The notes: generated from the letters alone by a model not told the origin. A stretch of 5,840 bases of DNA from Deltaproteobacteria bacterium (GCA_005879245.1 VBLA01000499.1:1-5840); one strand, 5' to 3'. Counted from the first letter of the stretch, positions 1 to 5,765 are shown. Program-made: numbers and translations.

Positions 1-315
1 CCACGCTACCGGGACCAGGAAAATGCCCCGACGAGGAGGTCCACGGCCGCGCTGCGAAGCCGGTACCGCCCCCCGGTTGAGTGGATACTTCCCTGGTCAG
101 CGCGATGGAAACAATAGGCAAGACTCAGCATCAGCGGGCACTAAGCACATCGGATGCCAAGGACCTCTCCCGCTGGCGCCACGATGCGCGGACGGGTGGA
201 AGCGGGCCGCTCGCCCCCGATCGGCAGGGGGAATTCAACCTTCTGGGCTTGCAGGACTGCCACACCGTGCACGGAGGGGACACGGAGTGAGCTAGGTAAC
301 CGTCTTACCAAAAAG
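1..315. other. Left-end stretch with no supportable gene
   Basis: I find no protein family here on either strand; the short open frames look accidental. The composition is more mixed than in the flanking coding DNA. Visible structure is limited to short elements: a perfect 10-bp palindrome CCGTGCACGG at 265-274, a 5-bp G/C hairpin (CCCCC at 214-218, GGGGG at 227-231), and a small hairpin GGTAA/TTACC at 295-309 followed by five A residues on the plus strand. I compared it by eye with tmRNA, RNase P, SRP, 6S, 5S and common riboswitch signatures and saw none. It may be downstream spacer of the cyclase gene, the edge of an unrecognised RNA, or the upstream region of a gene outside the window. Confidence 0.4.
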
Positions 316-1128
316 CTATCCACTCTGGCGTCCTCCGGCGGGGCGGGCGGGCGCGTCGGAGGTCGGGTCGAAGGCCTCCACCGCGAACGTCGCGAGCGGG
401 CCGGGGACGCCCTTCACCTCGGTCGCGGGCATGGGGGCGAGGCGAAAGCGCTGATCGAGGACGTCCCGCACCGCCTCGGTCACCAGGACGTCCACGGCGA
501 AGGCACGCGTCAGGGTCTGGACGCGCGCCGCCAGGTTCACCGCGCGCCCGATGACGCCGTACTCCACGAGCTCGGCGCTGCCGATGACACCGGCGACCAC
601 GCTTCCCCGATGGATGCCGACGCCGACGGCGAGCGGCGGGAGCCCCTCGCTCCGCAGAGCAGCGTTGTAGTCGGCGAGCGCCGTGCGCATCGCCAGCGCC
701 GCATGCGCCGCATCGTTCGTCTGCCACGGATTCGCTTCGAGCGCGCCGAAGAGCGCGAGAATGCCGTCGCCCAGGAACTTGGAGACATGGCCGCGATGGG
801 CGGTGATCGCGCGGCTCATGCGCTCGAAGTAGCCGTTGAGGACGCGGACGAGGACCTCGGGCTCGAGCCGCTCGCCGAGGGCGGTGAAACCCTTCAGGTC
901 TGCGAACAGCACCGTGATCTCCTTCTTCTCCGAGCGCGTGGAGACACCGTGCGCGATGATCTCCTCCACCACCTCCGCCGGAGCGAAGTGCGAGAAGGCC
1001 TGCTGCAGAGACTCGAGTCCCCGCGATGCGACCTCGAGCCGTCGCTCGAGCGCCGCGACGGTCCGGCGGCTGCGACGCACCTGGAGGAGCACGATCAGAA
1101 CGGCCACCGTGAGAATGGCCCAGAGCAT
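316..1128 (-). CDS. Membrane-anchored class III adenylate cyclase
   Basis: This predicted 270-residue protein should make cyclic AMP from ATP on the cytoplasmic side of the inner membrane. Residues 2-17 are a hydrophobic membrane segment. A charged, coiled-coil-like linker follows (about 18-47), then one cyclase homology domain (about 66-255). Family residues visible are the metal-binding Asp77 in LFADLKGFT, Asp121 in FLGDGILALFG, the adenine-selecting Lys117, and Asn198 and Arg202 in VNLAARV. The usual Thr/Asp at the second base-recognition position appears to be Gly191 (EYGVIG), which is atypical. The frame is open far upstream, but ATG at 1128 is chosen because it sits immediately before the membrane segment and upstream sequence is antisense to the divergent gene. 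There is no strong ribosome-binding site; GGAG lies 16 bases upstream. No sensor domain is present beyond the membrane anchor. The domain call is secure; nucleotide specificity and activity are inferred. Confidence 0.9.
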   Translation of the reverse strand: MLWAILTVAVLIVLLQVRRSRRTVAALERRLEVASRGLESLQQAFSHFAPAEVVEEIIAHGVSTRSEKKEITVLFADLKGFTALGERLEPEVLVRVLNGYFERMSRAITAHRGHVSKFLGDGILALFGALEANPWQTNDAAHAALAMRTALADYNAALRSEGLPPLAVGVGIHRGSVVAGVIGSAELVEYGVIGRAVNLAARVQTLTRAFAVDVLVTEAVRDVLDQRFRLAPMPATEVKGVPGPLATFAVEAFDPTSDAPARPAGGRQSG

Positions 1129-1186
1129 CCGGGGAACGGCTCTACTCCACGCCGTGCCCGCGCGCCACGCGCGAGCCAGCTCGCTA

Positions 1187-1215
1187 TTGCATTCGAGCGG
1201 CCACCTCCCTATAGC
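1187..1215 (+). promoter_or_regulatory. Possible promoter for the STAS-fusion gene, leaderless
   Basis: TTGCAT (1187-1192) and TATAGC (1210-1215) are separated by 17 bases, a sigma70-like arrangement with partial matches (3 of 6 and 4 of 6). The expected transcription start falls at about 1222, the A of the chosen ATG, so the transcript would be leaderless. This fits the absence of any Shine-Dalgarno sequence before that ATG. It lies in the 93-base gap shared with the divergent cyclase gene. It is a pattern match only. Confidence 0.3.
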
Positions 1216-1221
1216 GCGGCC

Positions 1222-2352
1222 ATGTCGAGCTGGAGGCACGTCTCCCTCGTCGGGCCGACCGGGACTCTGCGAGCGCCGGGGCACGTCGCCGACGAGATCG
1301 CGGGGGAAGGCGGCGCGGCGCTGCTCATCGGACTCCCCTTCGGTCGCATCGGCTCGTACGCCCGTCTGCTCTGCACCCATCTCGCCCGGCTCGGCCGCCC
1401 CTGGGGCATCGAAGCCGAGCTCGCCGTGGCTCGCGACCGGGCGCTGCTCCGTCTCGCGCGACGCAGCGGGTGTCGGGCCTTCGTCTTCGGGCCCGAGCCG
1501 GATCCGCTGCTGCGCGAGGTGAGCGGCCACGACGACGCCGCACGGCTCCGGGCAGCGGCCACTGATCTGCGACGCATCCGGCGCGCCGGATTCCTCACCG
1601 TGTTGCGCTGTGCGCTCGGCCGACGGGGCGACGACGCAGGGGTGTTCGGGCGTGCCGCCTGGCTCTGCCAGGCAGGCCGCGTTCCCTTCCCGGACCTTCG
1701 GCCGGCAGAGGAACGCGGAGAGATGAGCGAGGAGGAGCTCGCGCGCGGGCTCGCGTGGGCGGCGCGTGCCCTCCACACCCACCGCGCCATCTGGCGTCGC
1801 ACGGGCGTGCGCGGTGCCACCCGGCAAGCCGCGCTGGTCGCCAACTACGGGACGCGCCGCGCGCTCCTCGCCGCCCCACCGGCGTACGCGACCCCCGCGA
1901 TGCGCCTCGCCCGCGCGCTCGCCCGTCCGATCCGCATCCGGGAGCGTGTGCCGTTCGTGTCAACGCTCGTCGACGCGATGCAAGCGGGGTCCGGCCAGAT
2001 GCGAAGCGCCTGGCTGCGCGCACGCGCCATGCGCGACGATACGCTGAAGGCGCTCGTCATCCGGCTCGACGGGGCAATCGACGCGCGCGCCGCCCGGAAG
2101 CTCGTCTCGCGGGTGCGGCGCGCGATGGGTGGCACGTCCGAGCGGCTGGTGATCGACCTCGGGGGCCTCGAGCTCGTCTCGCTGACCGTTCTGACCCGCT
2201 TCCTCGAGGAGCACGCGAGCCGCCTCGGCGAGCTGCGGGGCCGACTCGCCTTCCGGAACCTCCGCCCGGCGCTCGCGGCGCTGCGGCGGAACCTGCACGG
2301 GATGCTGCCGAACGCGGCGCTCCTCGAGCACGTGCTCGAGGAGGCTGGCTAG
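1222..2352 (+). CDS. Degenerate radical-SAM-like domain fused to a C-terminal STAS domain
   Basis: This 376-residue protein has two parts. Residues about 16-196 follow, in order, the landmarks of the second half of B12-binding radical SAM proteins: an R-x-P-x-x-V-x-x-EI helix (LRAPGHVADEI, 16-26), a strand-loop LLIGLPFG (34-41), WGIEAEL..A (61-70), LLRLARRSGCRAFVFGPEP (75-93), IRRAGFLTVLRCALG (119-133), and the terminal MSEEELARGLAWAARALH (168-185). The CxxxCxxC motif is absent, the metal-side loop lacks its usual Asp-Asp-Asn, and the PGTP segment is missing, so radical chemistry is unlikely. Residues about 275-376 form a STAS domain of the anti-sigma-factor-antagonist type (ALVIRLDGAIDARAA, then LVIDLGGLELVSLTVL). 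The canonical D-S-S-G phosphorylation loop reads S320-L-T-V, so the usual phosphoserine position is Leu321. ATG at 1222 is chosen as the first start that does not run into the divergent cyclase gene. A regulatory or scaffold role near the cyclase is inference. The STAS call is firmer than the radical SAM remnant. Confidence 0.78.
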   Translation: MSSWRHVSLVGPTGTLRAPGHVADEIAGEGGAALLIGLPFGRIGSYARLLCTHLARLGRPWGIEAELAVARDRALLRLARRSGCRAFVFGPEPDPLLREVSGHDDAARLRAAATDLRRIRRAGFLTVLRCALGRRGDDAGVFGRAAWLCQAGRVPFPDLRPAEERGEMSEEELARGLAWAARALHTHRAIWRRTGVRGATRQAALVANYGTRRALLAAPPAYATPAMRLARALARPIRIRERVPFVSTLVDAMQAGSGQMRSAWLRARAMRDDTLKALVIRLDGAIDARAARKLVSRVRRAMGGTSERLVIDLGGLELVSLTVLTRFLEEHASRLGELRGRLAFRNLRPALAALRRNLHGMLPNAALLEHVLEEAG

Positions 2353-2375
2353 GAGCGTGACCTGAGGCTGCGGTC

Positions 2376-2485
2376 CGCGGGAGGGGGGCGTCGTCTCCGC
2401 TTCGACTCTCGCCGGCCCCGCCGGCGTTCTCGATCGCGCGGGCGCGCCGGCTCGAGAGGCGCTGCGACGACGCCCCCCTCCCGCG
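2376..2485. repeat. Perfect 20-bp inverted repeat, 70-base spacer, between convergent genes
   Basis: Left arm 2376-2395 (CGCGGGAGGGGGGCGTCGTC) is the exact reverse complement of right arm 2466-2485. Pairing can continue imperfectly inward through CTCTCG and CCGGC, and the spacer holds a nested GCCGGC-CCC-GCCGGC hairpin (2411-2425) and the palindrome GGCGCGCC (2441-2448). It lies 23 bases after the stop of the STAS-fusion gene and about 130 bases beyond the end of the NUDIX gene. It could end transcription from both sides, although no T-run follows either arm, or it could be a small repeat element. No coding frame is supported inside it. Confidence 0.7.
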
Positions 2486-2547
2486 ACGCGCATCCCGCCG
2501 GAACCTTCGCACCCAAACGCGCCACCCAGCGCGACCGAACCGAAGGC

Positions 2548-2609
2548 GAGCGGGGGTGCCCTGCGCCCGCTCCCCGCCCTCGAGCGCTACGTATTCATTT
2601 TTTCAATAC
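2548..2609. other. Small hairpin and AT-rich island after the NUDIX gene
   Basis: GAGCGGG (2548-2554) can pair with CCCGCTC (2566-2572) over an 11-base loop. Shortly after, 2591-2609 is an abrupt AT-rich stretch in which GTATT (2591-2595) pairs with AATAC (2605-2609) around a run of T. It sits just beyond the NUDIX stop codon, where the operon transcript should end. Read on the minus strand the run is A rather than T, so it is not a normal intrinsic terminator for the operon. Together with the larger inverted repeat it may form the convergent termination zone. Confidence 0.35.
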
Positions 2610-2617
2610 CCAGCTAG

Positions 2618-3157
2618 CTAGGATGTTCGCCCACGCGGCGCACTGCGGTCCGTTCTCCGCCCGTCGCCCTCGAGGAGGCGCCGCGCCCGGCGGAGGAGCC
2701 TGCGCTCGTTCAGGCGTGTCGCCCGCGTTTCGGCCGTGGCGAGCGAGAACCAGCGGACGGCGTCCATCTCGTCGTCGCGGTCGCGGAAGCGGCCGCCCCG
2801 GTGCCGCATGACGAAGAAGCGTACGCGCTTCAGCACGCGGCGTGGGCCCTCCCGCGCATTCCGCCGGACGTACCAGTAGGTGACGTCGCCGAGGGGTCGC
2901 TCGACCTCGGCGTCGAGGCCCGTCTCCTCGCGTACCTCTCGCCGCGCGGCCTCGGCGGGGGTCTCCCCCGGCTCGAGGTGCCCCTTGGGGAGCATCCAGA
3001 CGAGCGTTCCGCTCTCGGGGTGCCTGCGGGCAGCCAGCACGACCCGGCACTCCCCTGCCCGCCTCCGGTAGACGAGGCCGCCGGCCGAGAACTCACCGGC
3101 AACCGGACGGCCACGGCGGGGGCTCAGCTTTCGCGCGCGGTCGACTCGGCGAGCCAT
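2618..3157 (-). CDS. NUDIX hydrolase
   Basis: This 179-residue cytosolic enzyme should hydrolyse a nucleoside diphosphate linked to another group. The complete NUDIX box G-x5-E-x7-R-E-U-x-E-E-x-G-U runs from Gly59 to Leu81, with metal-binding glutamates at 74, 77 and 78. The preceding SAGGLVYRRR (24-33) and WMLPKGHLEPGE (54-65), with a later DEM..VRWF (129-137), resemble the diadenosine tetraphosphate hydrolase / MutT-like branch, but substrate cannot be set from sequence. The first 20 residues and the last 20 are basic and unconserved in appearance. It is the last gene of the operon; its ATG lies inside the end of cutA (34-base overlap), has no clear Shine-Dalgarno sequence, and probably depends on translational coupling. 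Confidence 0.9.
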   Translation of the reverse strand: MARRVDRARKLSPRRGRPVAGEFSAGGLVYRRRAGECRVVLAARRHPESGTLVWMLPKGHLEPGETPAEAARREVREETGLDAEVERPLGDVTYWYVRRNAREGPRRVLKRVRFFVMRHRGGRFRDRDDEMDAVRWFSLATAETRATRLNERRLLRRARRLLEGDGRRTDRSAPRGRTS

Positions 3158-3456
3158 GCGAGATAGGCAGCCGACCCGGCGCGGATCGGGAGTGCGAGCA
3201 CCTCGGGAACCTCGTAGCTGTGAAGCGCGCGCACCCGCTCCCCGAGCACCGTCACGTCCCGGGCGCGGGCTTTCAGGAGCAACAGGTGTTCCGCGGCGTC
3301 CTCGACCGCACCCTGCCAGCGGTAGATGGAGCGAATCGGCCCGACGACGTTGGCGCAGGCGGCGAGGCGCTCCGCGACGAGCGTCTGCCCGATGCGCGCG
3401 GCCTCCTCGCCGCTTCCTGCGGTCACGAGGACGACGACGAACTCCTCCGGTGTCAT
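3124..3456 (-). CDS. cutA: CutA1-family divalent-cation tolerance protein
   Basis: This 110-residue protein has the normal length of the CutA1 family of small, PII-like, trimeric cytosolic proteins, linked in E. coli to tolerance of copper and other divalent metals; the molecular role is unsettled. Conserved landmarks are VERLAAC-like AERLAACANVVGPIRSIYRW (28-47), LLLLKARARDVTVLGERVRALH (58-79), the hallmark YEVPEVLALPI (81-91) and the end AAYLAWL (96-102). The start is well supported: ATG at 3456 has GGAGG at 3463-3467 with 6 bases between, and overlaps the stop of the upstream phosphatase gene as ATGA, which implies translational coupling. Its 3' end overlaps the NUDIX gene. The family assignment is secure. 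Confidence 0.94.
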   Translation of the reverse strand: MTPEEFVVVLVTAGSGEEAARIGQTLVAERLAACANVVGPIRSIYRWQGAVEDAAEHLLLLKARARDVTVLGERVRALHSYEVPEVLALPIRAGSAAYLAWLAESTARES

Positions 3457-4550
3457 GGCGTTCCTCCGCTCGCGGCCACGTGACGCGCGCCCGGGTGCAC
3501 GCGCGCGAGTATCGCGTCGTAGTCGAGCGGACCTGGCTCGGTCGCCGACCGGGTCCTGGGTCTCGCCGGCCGTCGCCAGCGTCCGAGGCGCCCGAGGGCG
3601 CGGCGCCACCGTGACCGCGGGGACGGGAGGGGGCTCAGGAGACCCGAGGCTCGGAGCGGGGCCGCCAGCCGCTCCGCAGCCGGCAGCGAGAGGTGCCCGC
3701 GCCGGACGAGGTCGTCGAGCGAGTTCTCGAGCCGTCGCGCGGTATACCCCGAGCGTTCGACCAGCACGGTACCGACACGCCCGACATCTTCCAGGCGCAG
3801 ACGGCCCATCACGGCGAGCACGGCCGCCGTCTGGAAGTAGTTGAAGGTCGGGACCACGCGCGGGCCGAAGAGACGGAAGGTCGCGGGAGGGGTCCGGCGA
3901 TCGAGGTTGATGAAGATCCGCTCGACCGCGTCCCGCCGGAGCACCTGAGTGGCCAGCGCGATGACCTGCGAGACGAGCAGGGGGTCGACCCGGACGCGCG
4001 TGAGGATCGTCGTGAGCGACGCCGGTGCGAGACGGCCCGCGAGCACGTCGGCGTAGAGCGAATAGATGAGGGAGTCGGACTCCCAGTCGTCGCCGAAGCA
4101 GAGCTCGCGTGTCTCGGCCGGGACCGCCAGGTGGCCACGGAGCAGCTCGACGAGCTTGAACCCGACGTGCTCGCGGAGATAGCGGAACTTGCCGCGCCGC
4201 AGCTGCTCGAGCTGGTTCTTGAACACGATGCCGTCGTACGGCACCCCGTCCAGGGCGAGCTTGGCACGGATCGCCTTGCCGATCTGGGGCGGGCTCGCGG
4301 AGACGAAGTAGACGAGCGCCGTCTGGCCGCGCGACGCGGCGGCCGCCTTGAGCGCCCGGATGAGCTCGGCGACCCCCGGCACGTCGACCTTCTGGTCGGG
4401 GCGTTCGAGCGCCGTCCGCAGCAGCTGACGGAGCGTCGTGAACTCGCTGCGGAGATAGGTCTTGTCGAGGTCCCATCGGCAGACGAGCGGCGACGCCGGG
4501 CCAGCTGACCGGGCTCGTCTGCCGCCGCCTCCGAACCGCGTCCATGGCAC
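3453..4550 (-). CDS. HAD-type phosphatase related to App1/DUF2183; start uncertain
   Basis: The frame encodes a protein of about 365 residues if it starts at GTG 4550. Numbering from there, HAD motif I is D27-L-D29-K-T (WDLDKTYL), motif II is YFVSASPPQI (81-90, Ser84/Ser86), lysines at 111 (FKNQ) or 132 (GFKL) can serve as motif III, and motif IV is GDDWESD (153-159) followed by IYSLYAD. PGVAELIRAL before motif II and the order of blocks match App1/DUF2183-like phosphatases, some of which act on phosphatidate; here the substrate is unknown. A middle region with FINLDRRTPPATFRLFGPRVVP (213-233) precedes a predicted helical part and a Pro/Arg-rich tail (about 305-345). No ATG, GTG or TTG exists in frame between 4550 and the catalytic motif, and GTG 4550 lacks a Shine-Dalgarno sequence and lies inside plsX. 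The 5' end may be damaged. It ends in a 4-base ATGA overlap with cutA. Confidence 0.75.
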   Translation of the reverse strand: MPWTRFGGGGRRARSAGPASPLVCRWDLDKTYLRSEFTTLRQLLRTALERPDQKVDVPGVAELIRALKAAAASRGQTALVYFVSASPPQIGKAIRAKLALDGVPYDGIVFKNQLEQLRRGKFRYLREHVGFKLVELLRGHLAVPAETRELCFGDDWESDSLIYSLYADVLAGRLAPASLTTILTRVRVDPLLVSQVIALATQVLRRDAVERIFINLDRRTPPATFRLFGPRVVPTFNYFQTAAVLAVMGRLRLEDVGRVGTVLVERSGYTARRLENSLDDLVRRGHLSLPAAERLAAPLRASGLLSPLPSPRSRWRRALGRLGRWRRPARPRTRSATEPGPLDYDAILARVHPGARHVAASGGTP

Positions 4551-5449
4551 TTGATGCAGAGCCGCTCGAAGCCGAGGATCGGCGAGCCGCCGTACTGCGC
4601 GTAGTCGGTGAGCTCGCGCAGGCGCTCGATGCCGCGGGCGAGGAGCCGGAGGCCGAGCCGCCAGCTGAGACGCCGCTCGGCGGCCACGCTCGCGAGGTCG
4701 GTGAACACCTCCGAGACGCCCTCGATGAGCTTGAGCGCGATGTTCCCGACCAGCCCTTCGCACACGATGACGTCGGCGCGACCGCGGACCAGATCGTTGC
4801 CTTCGACGTTGCCGACGAAGTGGATGCCGGCGAGCGCACGCAGCCGCCGATGCGCCTCGACCAGCGTCTCGCCCCCCTTCGTCTCCTCGCTCCCCATGTT
4901 GAGCAGCGCGACGCGCGGGCTCGTGACCTTGGAGATGCGCCGCGCGTAGCCGGCCCCCATGATCGCGAAGTGCACGAGCTCTTCGGCCTCGCAGCGCACA
5001 GTGGCGCCGACGTCGAGCAGGAGCGCGAAGCGATCCTGTCCTTCGTACTCGATGTGTCGGGGGTAGACGCTCGCGAGGGCGGCGCGGCGGATGCCGCGGA
5101 TCAGCGGGAAGTGCTTGGCGCAGGCGAGGATGCAGGCGCCCGTGTTCCCGGCCGACACGAGGGCGTCGGCCCGGCCCTCGGCCACGGCGCGTGTCCCGAC
5201 CAGCAGCGAGGCATCCCGGCGGCGCATCGCCTCCTGGGGGTTCTCCCCCATGCCGATCGCGTCCCGACAGTGGAGGATCGCGATGTGTTCGGGGTTGTAG
5301 GAGACACCCTCGAGGTTCTCCTGGATGCGCCGCTCGTCCCCCACCAGCAGACACTCGATGTCGGTCGCGAGCGAGACCTGGGCGACGCCCTTCACCACCT
5401 CGTCCGGCGCGTGGTCTCCGCCCATGGCGTCGACGGCGATGGTCGGCAT
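3809..5449 (-). CDS. plsX: PlsX phosphate acyltransferase, 3' end disrupted
   Basis: PlsX converts acyl-ACP and phosphate to acyl-phosphate, the acyl donor for PlsY at the first step of phospholipid synthesis; it is a peripheral membrane enzyme. Residues 1-308 are typical: AVDAMGGDHAPDEVVKG (5-21), VSAGNTGA (98-105), LLLDVGATV (143-151), FAIMGAGYA (161-169), PRVALLNMGSEETKG (178-192), EGND and ADVIVCEGLVGNIALKLIEG (225-244), and YGGSPILGF (286-294) to KCHGRGSEAA (300-309). The expected final 25-30 residues after the HGR motif are missing. Homology stops at about 4520, yet the frame stays open to a stop at 3809, giving a meaningless Arg/Ser-rich tail overlapping the real phosphatase frame. The natural family length is about 330-350; this reading gives 546. 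ATG at 5449 is 4 bases after the upstream stop. Usual partners rpmF and fabH are not adjacent here. Identity is secure; the 3' coordinate is not biological. Confidence 0.88.
   Translation of the reverse strand: MPTIAVDAMGGDHAPDEVVKGVAQVSLATDIECLLVGDERRIQENLEGVSYNPEHIAILHCRDAIGMGENPQEAMRRRDASLLVGTRAVAEGRADALVSAGNTGACILACAKHFPLIRGIRRAALASVYPRHIEYEGQDRFALLLDVGATVRCEAEELVHFAIMGAGYARRISKVTSPRVALLNMGSEETKGGETLVEAHRRLRALAGIHFVGNVEGNDLVRGRADVIVCEGLVGNIALKLIEGVSEVFTDLASVAAERRLSWRLGLRLLARGIERLRELTDYAQYGGSPILGFERLCIKCHGRGSEAAADEPGQLARRRRSSADGTSTRPISAASSRRSVSCCGRRSNAPTRRSTCRGSPSSSGRSRRPPRRAARRRSSTSSPRARPRSARRSVPSSPWTGCRTTASCSRTSSSSCGAASSAISASTSGSSSSSCSVATWRSRPRHASSASATTGSPTPSSIRSTPTCSRAVSHRRRSRRSSRASGSTPCSSRRSSRWPLRCSGGTRSSGSSSTSIAGPLPRPSVSSARAWSRPSTTSRRRPCSP
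4470..4550 (-). other. Frame discontinuity at the plsX / phosphatase junction
   Basis: Here the conserved plsX sequence ends (about 4520) without tail or stop codon, and the phosphatase frame, offset by one base, reaches its first conserved residue (Cys-Arg-Trp-Asp, about 4480) without a normal start. No heptameric slippery sequence is visible, so programmed frameshifting is not supported. A deletion that removed the plsX 3' end, a short gap and the phosphatase start, or an assembly error, best explains both defects. Confidence 0.65.
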
Positions 5450-5453
5450 GAGG

Positions 5454-5699
5454 CTACGCTCGCTCCCGCTCGAGCCGTCGCCGCAGCACTGGCGCCTCGA
5501 CCCGCCCCACGAAGGTCTTCACCCCGTTCACGCACAGCACGGGAACCTCTTCACCATACATGGCCACGAGCGACGGGTCCGTGTCCACGTCGACGATCTC
5601 CAGGCGGAACGGCACCCCGCGTCCCACCGTCGCCACCACGCTCCGCATCTCGTCGCAGAGGGGGCAGTCCCGCCGGCTGTAGAGGGTGATGCGGATCAT
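5454..5699 (-). CDS. Small glutaredoxin-like thiol oxidoreductase
   Basis: This 81-residue cytosolic protein is a minimal thioredoxin-fold glutaredoxin. The first strand IRITLYSRR leads into the active-site C12-P-L-C15 followed by DEM, typical of the glutaredoxin-like DUF836 group, and EEVPVLCVNG (50-59) contains the cis-proline Pro53 next to the thiol site. A further Cys56 lies directly after it. The frame is open to 5798, but ATG at 5699 is chosen because it starts exactly before the first beta strand and has GGAGGGG at 5710-5716, 10 bases upstream. Longer versions would overlap the rplU leader. It is the first gene of the operon, 4 bases before plsX, so it likely provides the transcript's start. 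Physiological substrate is unknown. Confidence 0.87.
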   Translation of the reverse strand: MIRITLYSRRDCPLCDEMRSVVATVGRGVPFRLEIVDVDTDPSLVAMYGEEVPVLCVNGVKTFVGRVEAPVLRRRLERERA

Positions 5700-5703
5700 T
5701 CGG

Positions 5704-5732
5704 TTGACACCCCTCCGCCCCTCAGTTACAGA
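5704..5732 (+). promoter_or_regulatory. Putative sigma70-type promoter of rplU
   Basis: A perfect -35 box TTGACA (5704-5709) is followed after 17 bases by TACAGA (5727-5732), a weak -10 match of 3 of 6. It predicts a start near 5739 and a leader of about 37 bases before the rplU ATG. On the other strand TTGCCG (5746-5751) and TGTAAC (5725-5730) form a poorer candidate with a 15-base spacer for the glutaredoxin-plsX operon, so the two promoters may overlap. Confidence 0.5.
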
Positions 5733-5740
5733 CCACGCGT

Positions 5741-5765
5741 CGGCGCGGCAAGACCAGCCGCGCCG
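5741..5765 (+). promoter_or_regulatory. 9-bp hairpin in the rplU leader
   Basis: CGGCGCGGC (5741-5749) pairs perfectly with GCCGCGCCG (5757-5765) over the 7-base loop AAGACCA. It ends 10 bases before the rplU ATG, where a Shine-Dalgarno sequence would be expected and none is seen. The next bases, GAAA-TCG-TTTC (5765-5775), can form a second tiny stem up to the start codon. Leader structures that bind L21 are known in Firmicutes; a comparable autoregulatory role here is inference. There is no T-run, so it is not an intrinsic terminator. Confidence 0.5.

Noticed and set aside
295..314. Intrinsic terminator for the cyclase gene
   Set aside because: The hairpin is only 5 bp, and on the minus strand the T-run lies before the hairpin rather than after it.
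141..323. 60-residue minus-strand frame starting with GTG inside the end of the cyclase gene
   Set aside because: No family match, no ribosome-binding site, and a composition unlike the other genes.
154..1221. Long plus-strand open frame running antisense through the cyclase gene into the STAS-fusion gene
   Set aside because: The upstream part is antisense to a cyclase with intact motifs and shows no family features; stop codons are rare on the opposite strand of GC-rich genes. Only the part from 1222 is kept.
1129..1827. N-terminal extension of the cyclase frame to an ATG at 1827
   Set aside because: It is antisense to the real STAS-fusion gene and would put 233 low-complexity residues before the membrane segment.
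4470..4550. Programmed ribosomal frameshift making a PlsX-phosphatase fusion
   Set aside because: No slippery heptamer or downstream stimulatory structure was seen, and the fusion would still lack the PlsX tail.
3124..4839. 571-residue minus-strand frame that ends with cutA
   Set aside because: Only the last 110 residues are CutA; the rest is an out-of-frame reading of the phosphatase and plsX genes. The ATG at 3456 with a good GGAGG explains the real start.
4544..5689. 381-residue plus-strand frame opposite plsX
   Set aside because: It is antisense to the well-conserved plsX and glutaredoxin genes and reads as an acidic, repetitive shadow.
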